A stretch of 64,000 nt of DNA from Posidonia oceanica (lineage: Eukaryota > Streptophyta > Magnoliopsida > Alismatales > Posidoniaceae): positions 151,043,501-151,107,500 of the forward strand of contig JAZBRS010000026.1 of the NCBI GenBank assembly GCA_037176725.1. The letters are read 5' to 3'. The position numbers and the translations under genes were made by a program. The notes below the pieces were generated by a model, which saw only the letters and a program-made list of their open reading frames with translations, did not search any database and was not told where the DNA came from. Positions 1 to 11,589 of this stretch are shown in pieces. The first letter of the stretch is position 1, and the number at the start of each line of letters is the position of its first letter.

Positions 1-2165
1 ATCACAATCGTTCCCAATTCGATCAAGTCTTGAATAGCATTCCGTAGGGTGAAGCAATTATCCGTCGAATGCCCGACGTTTCGATGGAAATTGCAGAAAA
101 GGTTCGCCTTATACCAATGCGGTAGTGGGTTTGGCGGCAGCAAACCTTCGGAAAGCTCACGAGCGACGCAACCTTAGGGAGAACGGTACTTAGCGGTTCT
201 GCCAGTGGGGCGAATTTCCGCTTCTCTGTGGGTGGCTGTCTCTGCCTTTGGTATTGCCCTTGTTGAACCAGTACGGCAGGATAGACCGGTCGAGCGGTGG
301 TGGTGATCTATGGTGTGGGGTGTGCCCTAGGTGCTGGTGCATAAATGATCTGAGGAGGGGCAGGTCGAGACGCCAGATGAACAGGTGCAGTAGGAGAGTC
401 GACGTATGCAATAGTGGGCTTTGGAGGATCCTTCTTCCGGGGGCGGCTGTTGCTGCTACTGCTATTGTTGTTGGTGCTGGTGGTGCTACTGCTGTTGCTG
501 CTGGCGGGAGCCTGCTTGGCGAACGTAGAGAATGCGGGAAAGTTGCCACTCCGCAACGAACTCTCTACGCAAGCACCAGCTGGGATCAGTGCAGTGAAGG
601 TCGTGACTGGTTGGATACTAAGCAGAGCCTCGGTAGATGGTTGCGCCCCTTTGATAATGATCTCGATAGACTCCTCGTCAGAGGGTCTATCTCGAACCTG
701 TGAAGCAAGGGCGCGCCAGTGGCCGACGTACTCCCCGAACGGCTTGCCAAGATTCTACTTGGTTGCGACCAGGTCCGCGTGCTTTGGGACCAAGTCAAGG
801 TTGAAGGAGTATTATTCCAGGAACGCTTGGCTTAGGTCATTCCAAGTCTTGATCGCAGTCATGTCAAGCGATGTGAACCACGTGAGGGCTGGACCAGACA
901 GACACTTTTGGAACAGGCGGATCAGCAACCTCTCGTCAACCTGGAGCTGGGCGAGATCATCGCAATACGCCTTCAGATGGGCTATGGGGTAGCCCCTACC
1001 ATTATATTTTTCAAAGTCCGGGATCTTGAACTTCGGTGGGAGTACCGTCTTTGGGAAATAGCAGAGGTCCCGGAACTAGTAGGTCTGGTGGTCTGTACCC
1101 TACACTAGACGTAGTGCTTTCTCCAGAACATCCATCTTGTTATTGATGGAGTCTGGATTAGCTACCGGAGGTGATGGGGCAGTAGGGGCAGAGACCACGT
1201 ACACTGATTGGGTCGCACCAAGGTGCTCCTCCAGATCCACCATCACGTCGCCTGGTGATGCGAGGTGATAGCCGGCGTACCCGTGCACAGGTGTAGTGTA
1301 AGAGGGAATGCATGCTAAAGTCTAAACCTGATGCAAGGGGGTGGGTAGATGACATGCTATGCAGTGGGTGCAAAGTGTTGGAGCAACAGCAGCCGCACCG
1401 GCGCGGTGCCAGGCAGCATGCCAGTGGGGTACTGCACTCCAACCAGTCTGAAGGACTAGCCACCAAGTGGCGGAGGTGCATGCTGTGCATAGTGTTGTGC
1501 AGATGCAGGAGGCGAAAATCGTGCCCCCATCGTCGAAACCATGAGCACCTGATGCGATGGTCTAGGTGGAAGTGCAGAAGGAAATGCATGATATGCGGGA
1601 GCAGGCTGCACAGGAACCTCGGGACCAGCAGGAATGAAAGAAGGGCAGACTGATAGAGTCATGCCCTGCAGCCACTGGGCAGTCTCCATCAGATGCTGAT
1701 ACTGCTCATCAGGCATCCCGTCAGTGGGAATACTGAGGTGCAGTGTCGGCGGGGGACCAGAGCCAAAAGGGACAAATTGTCTAGAAGATTGAAGTCCTAC
1801 AGCAAGGGTCGCCACAGTAGAAGAGGAGTTGAGAGGAACGTATCCCTAGGATAGTGGGGTCAAAGGCGCCCTCGGAACGTGAGTGGCGGTCATCAAGATA
1901 GACTCGGCGACTGGATCCGAGGGGCGTAGGTTTGCTAATGCCCTGGAACAAACTGGGGTGCCCTAGGCAACAGAGGGGGAAACCCTGGTGTCACAAGGGG
2001 CACAGAGGGAGTGGAAGTGGGAGTCAGAGGGACCGAAGCAGAAACCGCCTCCGAGGCAAGGGTAAGCAGGAGTTCAATGGTGCGCTGGGCCATCGCTGAC
2101 CGAGAGTGGGTGAGAATACGGCTGCGACAAGAGGTGAAAGGGCGAGTTCTAGGAGGAGCTATCAT
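1..2165 (-). pseudogene. Element E gag (broken)
   Basis: Gag is the structural protein of the virus-like particle. On the minus strand the reading begins at an ATG at 2165 or, more likely, at the ATG at 2092-2094, whose surrounding sequence (MAQR, then a Pro/Ser/Thr-rich stretch) is also present in A and D. A Pro/Gln/His-rich N-terminal part follows (2094-1300), then the conserved retrotransposon gag core (about 1240-560: motifs FEKYNGRG, HLKAY, LIRLFQK, WFTSLDM, YSFNLDLVPK, VRDRPSDEE), a Ser/Asn/Thr homopolymer tract (about 520-440), and an intact CHHC-like knuckle (53-95: C-N-F-H, then G-H-S-T-D-N-C). Several frame changes and TAG codons break it. Its knuckle His is intact, whereas the element B copy has Tyr there. 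The Gag assignment is firm; the start is not. Confidence 0.82.
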
Positions 2166-3265
2166 CGCAAAAGCAGATAGCTCGGGAGAAGATGGTCGAG
2201 CACAAGTGTCTCAGCAAGGGTATCAGTAAGAGGAGGGACTCGAGCTCCAGCTAGGGAACTCGCTCACTGACCTCTGTGGGACATAACAGAAACTGGGATT
2301 AGAAACAGGAAATGAAATGTAATGTAAATGCATTAAATTGTGGCATGAATGACATGTATGCTTTCTAGCATGCTCTCTCTCACCAACCTAGTGTATCCTA
2401 GTAGGTAGTCTACTTTGGATACTCATAGGTATACAGGTCACCGACTCAGGCTAGAAAAGTAGGTCTCCTGTCTAAATCCTGGCCCAAAGCTCAGGTGGTA
2501 ACAGGGTGGTGCATTGGTGGCCTCGACCCCACCGAAGCATGGGTGGTACCCTCCACTAGCACCGACACGACCCCTGATAAGGGGGGACAGATCGACCGAC
2601 TTACGCCATGCCAAAGCATTGGGGCAAGAGGCCGGAACTATCCTTCGCAGACTGGTAAGTGGACTCAGATGAGAAGATGCATGCCCTATATGATACTTCA
2701 TGCAAATGATTAAAGTCTTTTATCTTGCGTATTTTATTAACTCAAGGGGATGCAAGTGTGTTGATGGCTCTAGTTGCACCTAGAATTTATTTTTACTTGC
2801 CATTTTTAATTGCTAAGGGGGGGAGCAACCAGTCTCTAGTTGTCTTTAAGCCTAGAGCAAAAGGGGAAGAAAACACCCAAATATGGCAAGCAAACAACAA
2901 ACATCATTGCAAAAGGCATGTTCATGGCATGTGCATGTGTAAGTGGACATGATAGTGAGAAAAGAAACACTTAGCATGTCAAAAGGCAGGTATGCATGGC
3001 ATGTGCATGTGTGGTGGCATAGCAAATGTGTAAAACAAAGCATTTACCATCCAAAAAGCATGTATTATTATGCCAAGCAAATATTTAGGCATGTAATGTG
3101 AGAAATAGAGCAACGATAAGCAAGCAAGTAAAGTAAGTAAAGACAAGCAAGTAGTAGAGCATGTAAAGACAAAGTAAGGAATAAAGCATGTAAACAAGCA
3201 AGGCATGCAAAAGAAATGCAAAATCCAAGTGGCGAGAAAGCTAAAACGAAAGCCGGAGTCTAGTA
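2166..3265 (-). other. Element E leader (untranslated region between PBS and gag)
   Basis: There is no supported coding frame. The PBS-proximal half (3265-2720) is T-rich on the minus strand, with repeated ttgc/catgc words. The gag-proximal half (2700-2290) is a block of about 350 bp also found in A, B and D. It includes the hairpin cccc-tgataa-gggg (2571-2584 on the plus strand) and, just before gag, a pyrimidine-rich run ending in CAG that resembles a 3' splice site (about 2276-2300). Confidence 0.7.
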
Positions 3266-3283
3266 TCCCTAGCAGAGTTGCCA
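3266..3283 (-). promoter_or_regulatory. Element E primer-binding site (tRNA-Arg)
   Basis: The minus strand reads TGGCAACTCTGCTAGGGA, one spacer base inside the LTR end. It matches TGGCGACTCCGCTGGGGA, the complement of the 3' end of plant tRNA-Arg including CCA, at 15 of 18 positions. All three differences are transitions of the C/T or G/A type. Confidence 0.8.
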
Positions 3284-3284
3284 C

Positions 3285-6200
3285 TGTAGTAATCCTGAAA
3301 TTCAGATCGTTCATGCACGATGCCAAAGCTCGCATGTACCGATCAGAATTAGGTTCACTATTAGCGGTAGGACCCGAGGAGGGATACTCTACTCGGAAAC
3401 ACTGGAAAAAGAGGAAAAAACAAAGATAAGACTAAATCAGAGTCGCCACCGTGTCTATTAAAACGGGAGACAAGGAAAACCGGGGAAAGCATGAGAAACC
3501 ATGCAAAGAAGAAAGAAAGAAAGAGAAAAGAAAGCAAATGCTATGCAAATGTGACTCGTGCCTAGGATAAGGGTAATATGGCCATTACGCGCCAAGAGAA
3601 AGGGTAAGGACTCCTGTTACGCACGGGGAAGGTGTTAGGCACTCCCGATACGTCCGAGAATCAGTCTTTCTAGGCTTACGCTCGCATACGCCGGAAATTG
3701 CATGATGTGAATGCCTAAATGCCATGAATGCTTAATTACATGCTCAAATATATGCTCTAAGTGCCGAAATGCGTGCAGGGAATTAAACGTGCAATCTATG
3801 TGCTCAGTAGTGCTGTCAGTGTTCCGAACGGACAAGCCCTAGTTCGTAAGAACTCCAAACAGTAAGCATCACTGCCCTAATTGCAAATACGGGTGATAAA
3901 ATAAAACAGCGGTAAACCATGCAAATGCAAAGTGGCATGCAACATGGAAAACGAAAGCAGGGGCGATAAAGCCTAATCTACATGTACGAGAAAGCAGATC
4001 TCGAAAACGATGCAAGCAATGCGAATGATAGGGCAATGAGTGCTGTGTAGTGATTCAGATGGGCTTATCTTGAGGATCTAAGGCCTAATCTGAGATAACT
4101 TTGGTCAGAATGGAAGATCATTCAACCAGGAAGACCTAGGTAGTTAGATCATGAAGATCCAACGGTCCGATCAAAAGTTATTCAGGAAACAAGTCAGATG
4201 GCTTAAGGGCCAGGAAAAGTGATCTAAGTAGGGGTCTAAGTGCAAATTACCCCTAAGTGGGTGCAATGTAGGGTATCCTACATGCAAGGAGGCTAAGGAT
4301 GCTCTAAATGATGCAAGAGTGCAATATGTAATGACATGGGAGTGCAATGCATGCAAGAATGCAACTACAGGGATCTAAGTGCAATTAAAAGAACTACAGG
4401 GTCCTATATGCCAAAACATGGAAAAAGTATGCAAGGCAATAGTTGGAATGCATGATAAGAACTAACAATGCAATATGGCATGCATGCAGAAGCGAAATGC
4501 AACATCAGATAAAAGAATGCATGCTACAACAAAAGATAGGGACCTATATGCAATACAGGAAAACTATGGGGTTCATATGCAAAATAGGGCAAAAATGTGA
4601 ATGCATGCAACATTTGGACCTGCATGCAGTTCAGAAAATATATTGGGCTTATTTGCAATGGAAGACAGGCATGCAAGCAGGCAAGCAATTGGAATCAGGA
4701 CTAACATCCAATTAGCACAAATCGTTGTACTAAATTGCAAAAGCAAGGCAAACAGGCAAGCATGGAATAATCTTAACATTTTTTGGGACTAATATGCAAT
4801 TAGAACAAACTAATGTATTTTACTGCAATGCAATATGATTTAAAACATGATTTATATGAATGATTGAATGCAGACTGGACTGATCTGCAATTATGACATT
4901 TTTCTAGATTTTTCTACAATGCAATATAGTTTAAAATGGAAATTAAATGAGTGATTCAAAGCAAAATGGACTAAAATGCAATTAAAGCATATTTTTGGGT
5001 TTTTCTGCAATGCAATAAGGTTTTAAACAGAAATTAAACAACTGATTTACAGCAGATGGACCTAAATGCAATTGAAACATTTTTCTAGTTTTTTTATGCA
5101 ATGCAGTAAGGTAAAATGCAAAAATAAATGATTGATTTACAACTGATTGGACTAACATGCAATTAAAACATGTTTTTGGGTTTTTCTGCAATGCAATAAA
5201 GTTTTAAAACATGATTTAAATGAAATCTACAACTGAACAGGATTGATGTGCAAATAAAATAAAAGACAGGGTCTAAAATGCAATGTAATAAGGTAAAAAT
5301 GCAAAAATAAATACTGTGAATGCATGCTCTGGACTGAAATGTAATAAAAATAAAATGCATGATTAAAAATGCAATGCAATATGGTAAATATGACATTTAA
5401 ATGATTTGATAAACAAACAGAGGACTGAAATGCAAATAAAATAAACTACAAAATAAAAAATGCAATGCAATATGATAAATATGACATTTAAATGATTTGA
5501 TAAACAAACAGAGGACTGAAATGCAAATAAAATAACTGCAGAATAAAAAATGCAATGCAATATGGTAAACATGGAATTTAAATGATTTGATAAACCAATA
5601 GAGGACTAAAATGCAAATAAAATAAACTGCAGAATAAAAAATGCAATGCAATATGGTAAATATGGAAATTAAATGATATGATAAACAAACAGTGGACTGA
5701 AATGCAAATAAAATAAACTACAGAATAAAAATGCAATGCAATATGGTAAACATGGAATTTAAATGATTTGATAAAAAAACAGAGGACTAAAATGCAAATA
5801 AAATAAACTGCAGAAGTTAAATGTAATGTAATATAGTTAAAATCAGAAATTAAATGAAATGCAAACTACGACAGGACCTAAAAGTAATAAAAATAAACTG
5901 CAGTAATTTATTTTAATGCACCGAACCAAAACAAAATTAAAACCTTATTTAGCTACAGTGAATAGTGGCTGTCGGGCTCCAGAAGGTTTGTGCTGGAGAA
6001 GGAGGAGGCATTGCGGTGATCCGGCGGACGTGCAGTGGCACGGTGGTGTCCGGAGTGCGGTGGCTTCTTCTGGTGTTTTTGGGCTGAAGTGGGGCGTAGG
6101 TGTTTGTGGTAGAGAAGAGGGTCTGCTGGGTTTTTGGGAGCGAGCTGGGTGTTCGGTGAGGTTGCTGGGTGTTCTGTGAGTTTGCTGGAGGAATTTAGGG

Positions 6201-7621
6201 AGCTGAAGGTGGATGTGTGTGTGGGAAGGGGAAGAAGGTTGCTACTGGTGTTGGGAAGGAAGGAGTTGGGTTCTCTAAGGTGAATTCTGTGGGAATTCTC
6301 TGTTGCCGACCTCTGGAAGGGAAGAAAAAGGATGGGTTTATTCTGGAGCTGCCACTCGAGTGGGCATGGGCATGCAGTGGCTGGGGAGTGGCTGTGCAGG
6401 CTTTGGTAGTCTTTGGGAGTGCCGGCGAAGGTGGTTGTGCAGAGCGAGCGCCAGACAGTGGCATAGGGCAACCGTCGGGCAGAGAGGTGGAGTGCTGGCA
6501 GGTTGGATGTTGTGAGTGCAGGAGGTACTGCAGGCTGGCAGCAACTAATGATGAAATTCGAAGAAGGAGAGAAAAGAAGGAGAAGGAGAGGAGAAGATCG
6601 GGCACAAGTGGAGGAAAGGGGGAAGGAGAAGAAGAGGCTGTGGGCCGGGCCCAGGCTGAAAGAGAAATAAAAAAAGAAAAAAAAAGAAGAGGAAGGGGAG
6701 AAGAAATGGGTTGAGGCCCATTACTGAAAAGAAAAGAAAATGAAAATGAAAAATAGAAAGTGGATGGAGAGGAGATGGATGTGGGCTGGGCTTGAGAAAA
6801 TAAAAAGAAAAGAAAAGGGAAGGAAGAGGAGAAGGCTGTGGATGGGTTGGGCATGGCTGAGAAAAGAGGAAAAGGAAAAAAAAGGGGGAGAAAATAGGAG
6901 GGAAAAGAGGAAGAAAAAGAAGGAAAAAAGAAAAAAAGAAAAGGGGTTAGTGGGCTTTGGAAGTGGAAAAAGAAATAAAAGAAAAGGGAAAGGAAGGGAG
7001 GAGGGTGTTGGGCTTGGCTTTTGTTTTGAAAAAGGGAAAGAAGAGAAATAAAAGAAGGAGGTTGACTTTGCTTTTGTTTTGAAAAAGGAAAGAAAAGAAA
7101 GAAGGAGATGGGCTTGGATTTTGTTTCGAAAAAAGAAATAAAAGAAGGAGGTGGGCTTGGGCTTAAAAGATAGAAAGAAGAAGAAAGAAAGGAAGGAGGA
7201 GAAGAAAAAGAAAAGGAAAGGAAAGAAAGAAAGAAAGGAAGGAAGATGGATTGGAAATGGGCTTTGGTTTGGATTTGGGTTTAGGATTTGGGTTTTGGAA
7301 ATGGGTGTGTGTGACCTAGGGCTTTTTCTAGGGTTCAGGGTTTTAGGAGTGGGTTTTAGGTTTTGGATTTTGGAAATGGGTGTATGTGACCTAGGGTTTC
7401 TAGGGTTTAGGGTTTTGGAAATGGGTTTGTGTGACCTAGGGATTTTAACCTAGGGTTTTCTAGGTTTTTAACCGAGGTTTCAAGCAAAGATTCCTAGGGG
7501 TTTTGGAGTAGGTTTTCTAGGTTTTAAGTTTTAATTTTTCTAGTTTTTGTGTGGGTTTTTCTAAGTTATTCCACTAGAGAGAGAGAGCCACTAAATAGAG
7601 GTCAAAAGTGGGATGTCAACA
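3285..7621 (-). repeat. Element E 5' LTR (4.3 kb)
   Basis: The LTR runs from TGTTGACATCCC (ending at 7621 on the plus strand) to GGATTACTACA (starting at 3285), that is TG...CA. On its own sense strand the order is: AAACCCTA telo-box-like words (7300-7480), a pyrimidine-rich block (6540-7230, seen as purines on the plus strand), a GC-rich block (5950-6540), a block of about 1.5 kb with ttgcattgcatttt words and about 90-bp tandem repeats (4400-5900), then the R/U5-like core shared by all LTRs here (3285-3900), with the PBS-like TGGCGACTC (near 3440) and the hairpin next to the LTR end. Apparent open frames in it are short and compositionally biased; none looks like a gene. Confidence 0.88.
5368..5905. 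repeat. About 90-bp tandem repeat inside LTR E
   Basis: The word gcaatgcaat recurs at 5371, 5462, 5552, 5643 and 5733, with a diverged copy at 5823, giving a period of 90-91 bp and about six copies. Each unit is AT-rich with tgataaacaaacagaggact in the middle. Less regular relatives extend left to about 4800. Confidence 0.8.
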
Positions 7622-7650
7622 GGCACTGTTCGGGGCGTGTCATCACGACA
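7622..7650 (+). repeat. Last 29 bp of the element D 5' LTR
   Basis: This short stretch ends in catcacgaca and is followed by one spacer base and a tRNA-Arg PBS, the position LTR ends occupy in A, B and E. The rest of this LTR was displaced to the left of the window by the insertion of element E. Confidence 0.65.
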
Positions 7651-7651
7651 G

Positions 7652-7669
7652 TGGTGACTCCACTGGGGA
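7652..7669 (+). promoter_or_regulatory. Element D primer-binding site (tRNA-Arg)
   Basis: TGGTGACTCCACTGGGGA differs from the tRNA-Arg type site at two positions, one C to T and one G to A. It is followed by the post-PBS phrase ending in ctccggcttt that also follows the PBS in B and E. Confidence 0.8.
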
Positions 7670-8242
7670 TGCAAGACTCCGGCTTTTGCATTGGCTTTTC
7701 GCTTGCATGGATTTTGCACTTTTGCTTGCCTTTATGCTTATCCATGCTTTATCTACTTAATGCCATTCTTACATGCTTTTGAGTAGTGAATGTTTGCTTT
7801 TACACTATTGCTATGCCACCACATGCACATGCCATGATATACATGCCTTTTGATGTTATGAATGTTTCCCTTCATCATCATGCACACAACACTTGTACAT
7901 GCCATGCACATGCCTTTTGCTTGATGTATGATTGCTTGCATGCCATGGCTTGATGTCTCTTTCCCCTTTTGCATATGCCATGCCTAGGATATTAAAAACA
8001 TACTTGCTTCCCTTGGCTTAATTTAAAAACTACAAATAAAGCCAAACAATAAAACTTAAGCACAACTAGAGCCAAAATCTGCAACTCTCCCCCTTTGGCT
8101 AAATAAAATGCAATTAAAGAGCACTAAAGCATCCTCGCATGATTGAGCATTTAGAAAGCATGCATCTTCTCATCCCTAAGTCCACCCAATTAGTCTAAGA
8201 AGGACAATCTCGGTCTCTTGTTCCATTGCTTTGGCATGGGAC
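7670..8242 (+). other. Element D leader, left part
   Basis: This is noncoding. It is homologous to the leaders of A, B and E: T-rich with catgcacatgcc words, then a gcatgcatcttctcatc block (about 8158) and ctttggcatgg (8230-8239). The sequence stops at the GGGAC target site and resumes at 62185; joined there it matches the uninterrupted leader of A around 12300. Confidence 0.75.
8238..8242 (+). repeat. Target-site duplication of element A, left copy (GGGAC)
   Basis: GGGAC directly precedes the TGTAGACA terminus of LTR A and is repeated exactly at 62180-62184 after the 3' LTR. Five bp is the usual duplication for Ty3/gypsy integrases. Confidence 0.9.
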
Positions 8243-11200
8243 TGTAGACACCTCATTTTGACAGGCCTTTTAGGTGGAATTGCTGGAAGTTGGCTCAGAG
8301 GAAGGTATTGCCAAACCTGCTCCAAAACCTAACCCAAATCCAACCCAGAACCACCTATTTTCCAAACTGAATTCCAATTCATAACCTGACCTAAGCCCAA
8401 GCCCATTTGCAGCCCAGCCACTGAATTGCATGTTTAGGCACCACATGCACAGGCGACTGAGATCTGAACACTGTCTCCAGTATTGGTGGCGACTGAGTTA
8501 GGCGCCAGGTGCTGTGGCGACTTTCTGCAACTCAGAACCACCGCCCAAGCTTCCCTGCCATGGCTGCTGCCGGTCGTCGACACTTGCCACACCCGTCTCT
8601 TCCGAAGTTACTCATCGCTACAGCCACGAACTACGTGCCAAACGCGAGTAACTCCCTGCCACCGGTCACCGTCCTCTGCCGGCGGCCTTTCCACGGACTC
8701 AGCCCTCACTACAACTCCACCGAACTCCCTGCCACTGGCCTGCCATCGACGACTTCGTCGCCCCTCCTGCCACCACCTCTGACTGCCCTTGGCTCCCGCG
8801 CCCTCTCACAGCCTCTCACAGCCTTTGGCCTCCACTTGCCACGCCGTCGCTTCCCCTTTCTCTTTCCTCTTTGAACCAAACCAGAGCATGGCAGCAACTT
8901 CCAAGGACCTGCATCCATTCTCTAGCCTTCGCACCTGCAAACCGAGAGCACCCGAGTGATCCCCTTACATCCGAGAGCGCTCCCCGACCATTGGCAAGCA
9001 ACACCGTGCCTTCTTCCGCCTGCGATTTGCCTCCAAAGTCCCACCGGCGAACAGCTTTCCACCTCCTCGGTCGCAACTCCGGCGGGCACTCCAGGTTGGT
9101 TCTTCTCACCCTACTGCTTGCTTGAGGGTCCGGGAACGTTCCCAAACCTTCCACCTTTGTGACCAGCTTGGCCCCAGCCTCCCTCGTGCCCTCAGCCGCC
9201 CTAGCGGCCGTGGTGGCACGGTGTCGCCGGCGGGCCCCGATGGAGGTGGGAAAAGGGGCGTCGTCCCCTCTCCTCGTCTGGCATGCACTTCCAACACTCC
9301 TCCCCAATGCCACGACGCTTCCCAGCCCAGCTTTCGAGTTGTTGGCCGCACAAGCGGCCGGCCTCTGATGGCCACGGTGGTGCAAAAAGGGCGGAGGTGG
9401 GTGGAGCGATTTGGGCCACCTCACGCCATGCCGAGGGCATGGTTAGGACCAATCATCGCTGGCCTCTTCCTCGCCGTGTGGATGGCGCAGTTCACCGGCG
9501 AAGTCCACTAGACTTCCAAGTTAGGCATCGCTTGAGGCGATGACCAGCTGCAGAGCAGCTGCCGTCGGCCCCGACTTTGGGCCGACATCCTCAGCGGCCT
9601 AGGCCATCTTTTTGCATTCAGATTGTTCCTGCATGTGCGTGGATGTTTCAGCTTTAATCTTGCATGTTTAAATCTCTATTTGCATGTGCGTCTGGAGTAG
9701 GGCTTGGCTCCAAAGTCGGCTGTCCGGACAATTGGGTTACAGTCACAGCCGCCTCTCCAAGGGGCGACTGACTGCAACTCAGAAGACCATCGGCCCGACT
9801 TTGTGCCGGCATGCCTCGTTGTCCAGACCCCCATTTGGCTCGCTATTAGTTTCCTTGCAATCGTGGATGTTTCAGCTTTAATCTTGCATGTTTAAATCTC
9901 TATTTGCTTATGTGTCGGGAGCAGGGCTTGGCTCCAAAGTCGGCTGTCCGGATAGTTGGGTTGCAGTCACAGCCGCCTCTCCAAGGGGCGATTGACTACA
10001 ACTCAGTAGACCATCGGCCCGACTTTGCGCCAGCGTGCCTCATTTCCCAGACCCCCGTTTGGCTCACTGTTAGTTTCCTTGCAATCGTGGATGTTTCCTC
10101 TGCAGGTTTGCATCATTTGTTTTGATTTCTTGCATCGTGTGGGTTCCAGATCTAGCCCAGAAGTTGGCTGTCTGGAACATGGGTCTGCAAATTGAGCCGC
10201 CATCCAGGGTGGCGACTCACCTGCAAACTCTGGCAGTTCTTCCAACCAACTTTGGGCCACTATAGCCGGCAACCCATGCACCCATTTCCCCATCTAATAG
10301 CTTGCTTGCATACCTTGATATGCCATCTTTAGTTGCATATAATCATACGCATGTTTTCGAGTTACTTGCATGCCTTGATCGCCCATTCAAGTTTGCTGTT
10401 TTGGGAGGTCTGTAACAATGGCTGCCGCCTGTCGGGGAGGCGACTTGCACAGTCGCCTCTGTGATAGGCGGTGAAGCCTTGTTTTAGGTAGCCCTTTTGC
10501 CCTTGCTTTACTGCCTTGCGTCGCGGCCGCTTTTGCATTCTACTTGCATAGTTTCTTTCCTTGGCATGCCCTTTGTGCTGCCACGCAACCATTTTCACAT
10601 TTCGGATTTAATTCGCTAGCCTCGCTGGGGTGATAAGCCACTGTCTGGACTCTGCATGGTCTGGCCGCCGCCTCTGGAGGCGACCTCTGCCGCCGCCTGT
10701 GTTACTGGCGACCAGTCTGGTTGCCCAGATGGTCGGTGACTCACTCTGCAGGCCATATAACTGCCCTTATCCCCCATTTGCCGCATTGCATTTCACCCCT
10801 TTAGCTTGTTTTGTTTACATCCTGGTTTCCTAAGCCTCGTTTGCCGCCGCATTATCGCGTTTCCTTGTTTCATTCGATTTCTGGCATATTTGCAAAGCTT
10901 GCATCCTTTGTAAACCCACGTTGCATGTTGCATCGCATTGCATACTTTACCGCCGTTTGGTTTTCCGCCTGCATTGCATTAGGGCAGTGATGCTTACTGC
11001 CTAGGCATTCTTACGAACCAGGGCTTGCCCGTTCAGAACCCTTGCAGCGTTGCTGTGCCTATAGGTTACACGTTTAATTCCCCTTGCATTGCATCCAGGC
11101 ACTTAGGTATTTAAAGCATTAGGCATGCATAGCATCTGTCGCCTTCGGGTGTACAATAAAAGGCAAGCAATTGCCAATATTCCTACATATGCGAGCGAGA

Positions 11201-11570
11201 AAACCTAGAAAGACCGATTCCTCAGGCATGTCAGGGATGCCTAATACCTTCCCCGCATGTAACAGGAGTCCTTAGCCTTCTCTGGGCTGCATCGAACTTG
11301 TGTCGTGCATCTACATTGTTTTCGCATGCTTTCTAATTGCATTAGCTTTCCTTGCACGTTCTTTATCCGTTTTCCCTAGTTTTTTCAGTTTTAATAAAAT
11401 TAGGTGGCGACTCCCTTTTCTCTTTTTCCCTTTGATTTTCGTCTCTATTTTCAGTGTCTTTTGAGTCGAGTTTCCTCCTCAAATTCACCCACATATAGTG
11501 AACCTAGTTCCAATTGGTGCACGCGAGCTTTGGTATCGTGCATGGATGATCCGAATTCAGGATTACTACA
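8243..11570 (+). repeat. Element A 5' LTR
   Basis: The LTR runs from TGTAGACACC to GGATTACTACA. It has a GC-rich section (8480-9600), two 224-bp repeats (9661-10108), a section with ggcgac and gccgcc words (10140-10760) and the R/U5-like core (10980-11570) containing the ggcagt/actgcc hairpin, the phrase taacaggagtcc, an internal TGGCGACTC at 11405, and a hairpin with TGCACG/CGTGCA arms (11518-11542) just before the PBS. Frames that look open in one LTR are not kept in the other, so I call no gene in it. Confidence 0.93.
9661..10108 (+). repeat. 224-bp tandem duplication in LTR A
   Basis: The phrase tgcatgtttaaatctctatt recurs at 9661 and 9885. Both copies contain gggcttggctccaaagtcgg and a ggggcgactgactgcaactc-like core (second copy mutated). 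The 3' LTR has the same pair at 60291 and 60518, so the duplication predates this insertion. Confidence 0.82.
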
Positions 11571-11571
11571 G

Positions 11572-11589
11572 TGGCGACTCCGTTAAGGA
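11572..11589 (+). promoter_or_regulatory. Element A primer-binding site (degenerate tRNA-Arg)
   Basis: TGGCGACTCCGTTAAGGA follows the LTR by one base. The first eleven bases match the tRNA-Arg type site perfectly; three transitions lie in the second half. It is followed by acttcggctttt, as in the other elements. Confidence 0.8.

Larger units (their letters stand above)
1..7621 (-). mobile_element. Element E: 5' part of a Tat/Ogre-type Ty3/gypsy retrotransposon
   Basis: Read on the minus strand, this holds a complete 5' LTR (7621 down to 3285), a PBS, a leader and most of gag, which leaves the window at position 1 inside the zinc-knuckle region. Pol and the 3' LTR must lie to the left of the window. 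Leader and gag closely resemble those of element B, so E and B are related families. E is inserted 29 bp upstream of the end of the 5' LTR of element D: directly right of the E LTR terminus (TGTTGACA read on the minus strand) come 29 bp ending in cgaca and then another tRNA-Arg PBS in plus orientation. The expected target duplication on this side would be ggcac (7622-7626); the other copy is outside the window. Confidence 0.88.

Noticed and set aside
414..992. Plus-strand frame with Leu/Val runs at the left end
   Set aside because: Shadow of the minus-strand gag of element E; the Leu run is the complement of the Ser/Asn/Thr tract.
7290..7460. TTTAGGG/AAACCCTA words, possible interstitial telomere
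   Set aside because: Words are spaced and interrupted (CCCTAGAAA, CCCTAGGT), lie at the start of several LTRs, and do not form a continuous telomere array.
8483..9543. Several overlapping open frames rich in Arg, Pro and Ser in LTR A, with counterparts near 59087-60131
   Set aside because: Frames are not kept between the two LTR copies, have no recognisable motif and follow from GC-rich composition.
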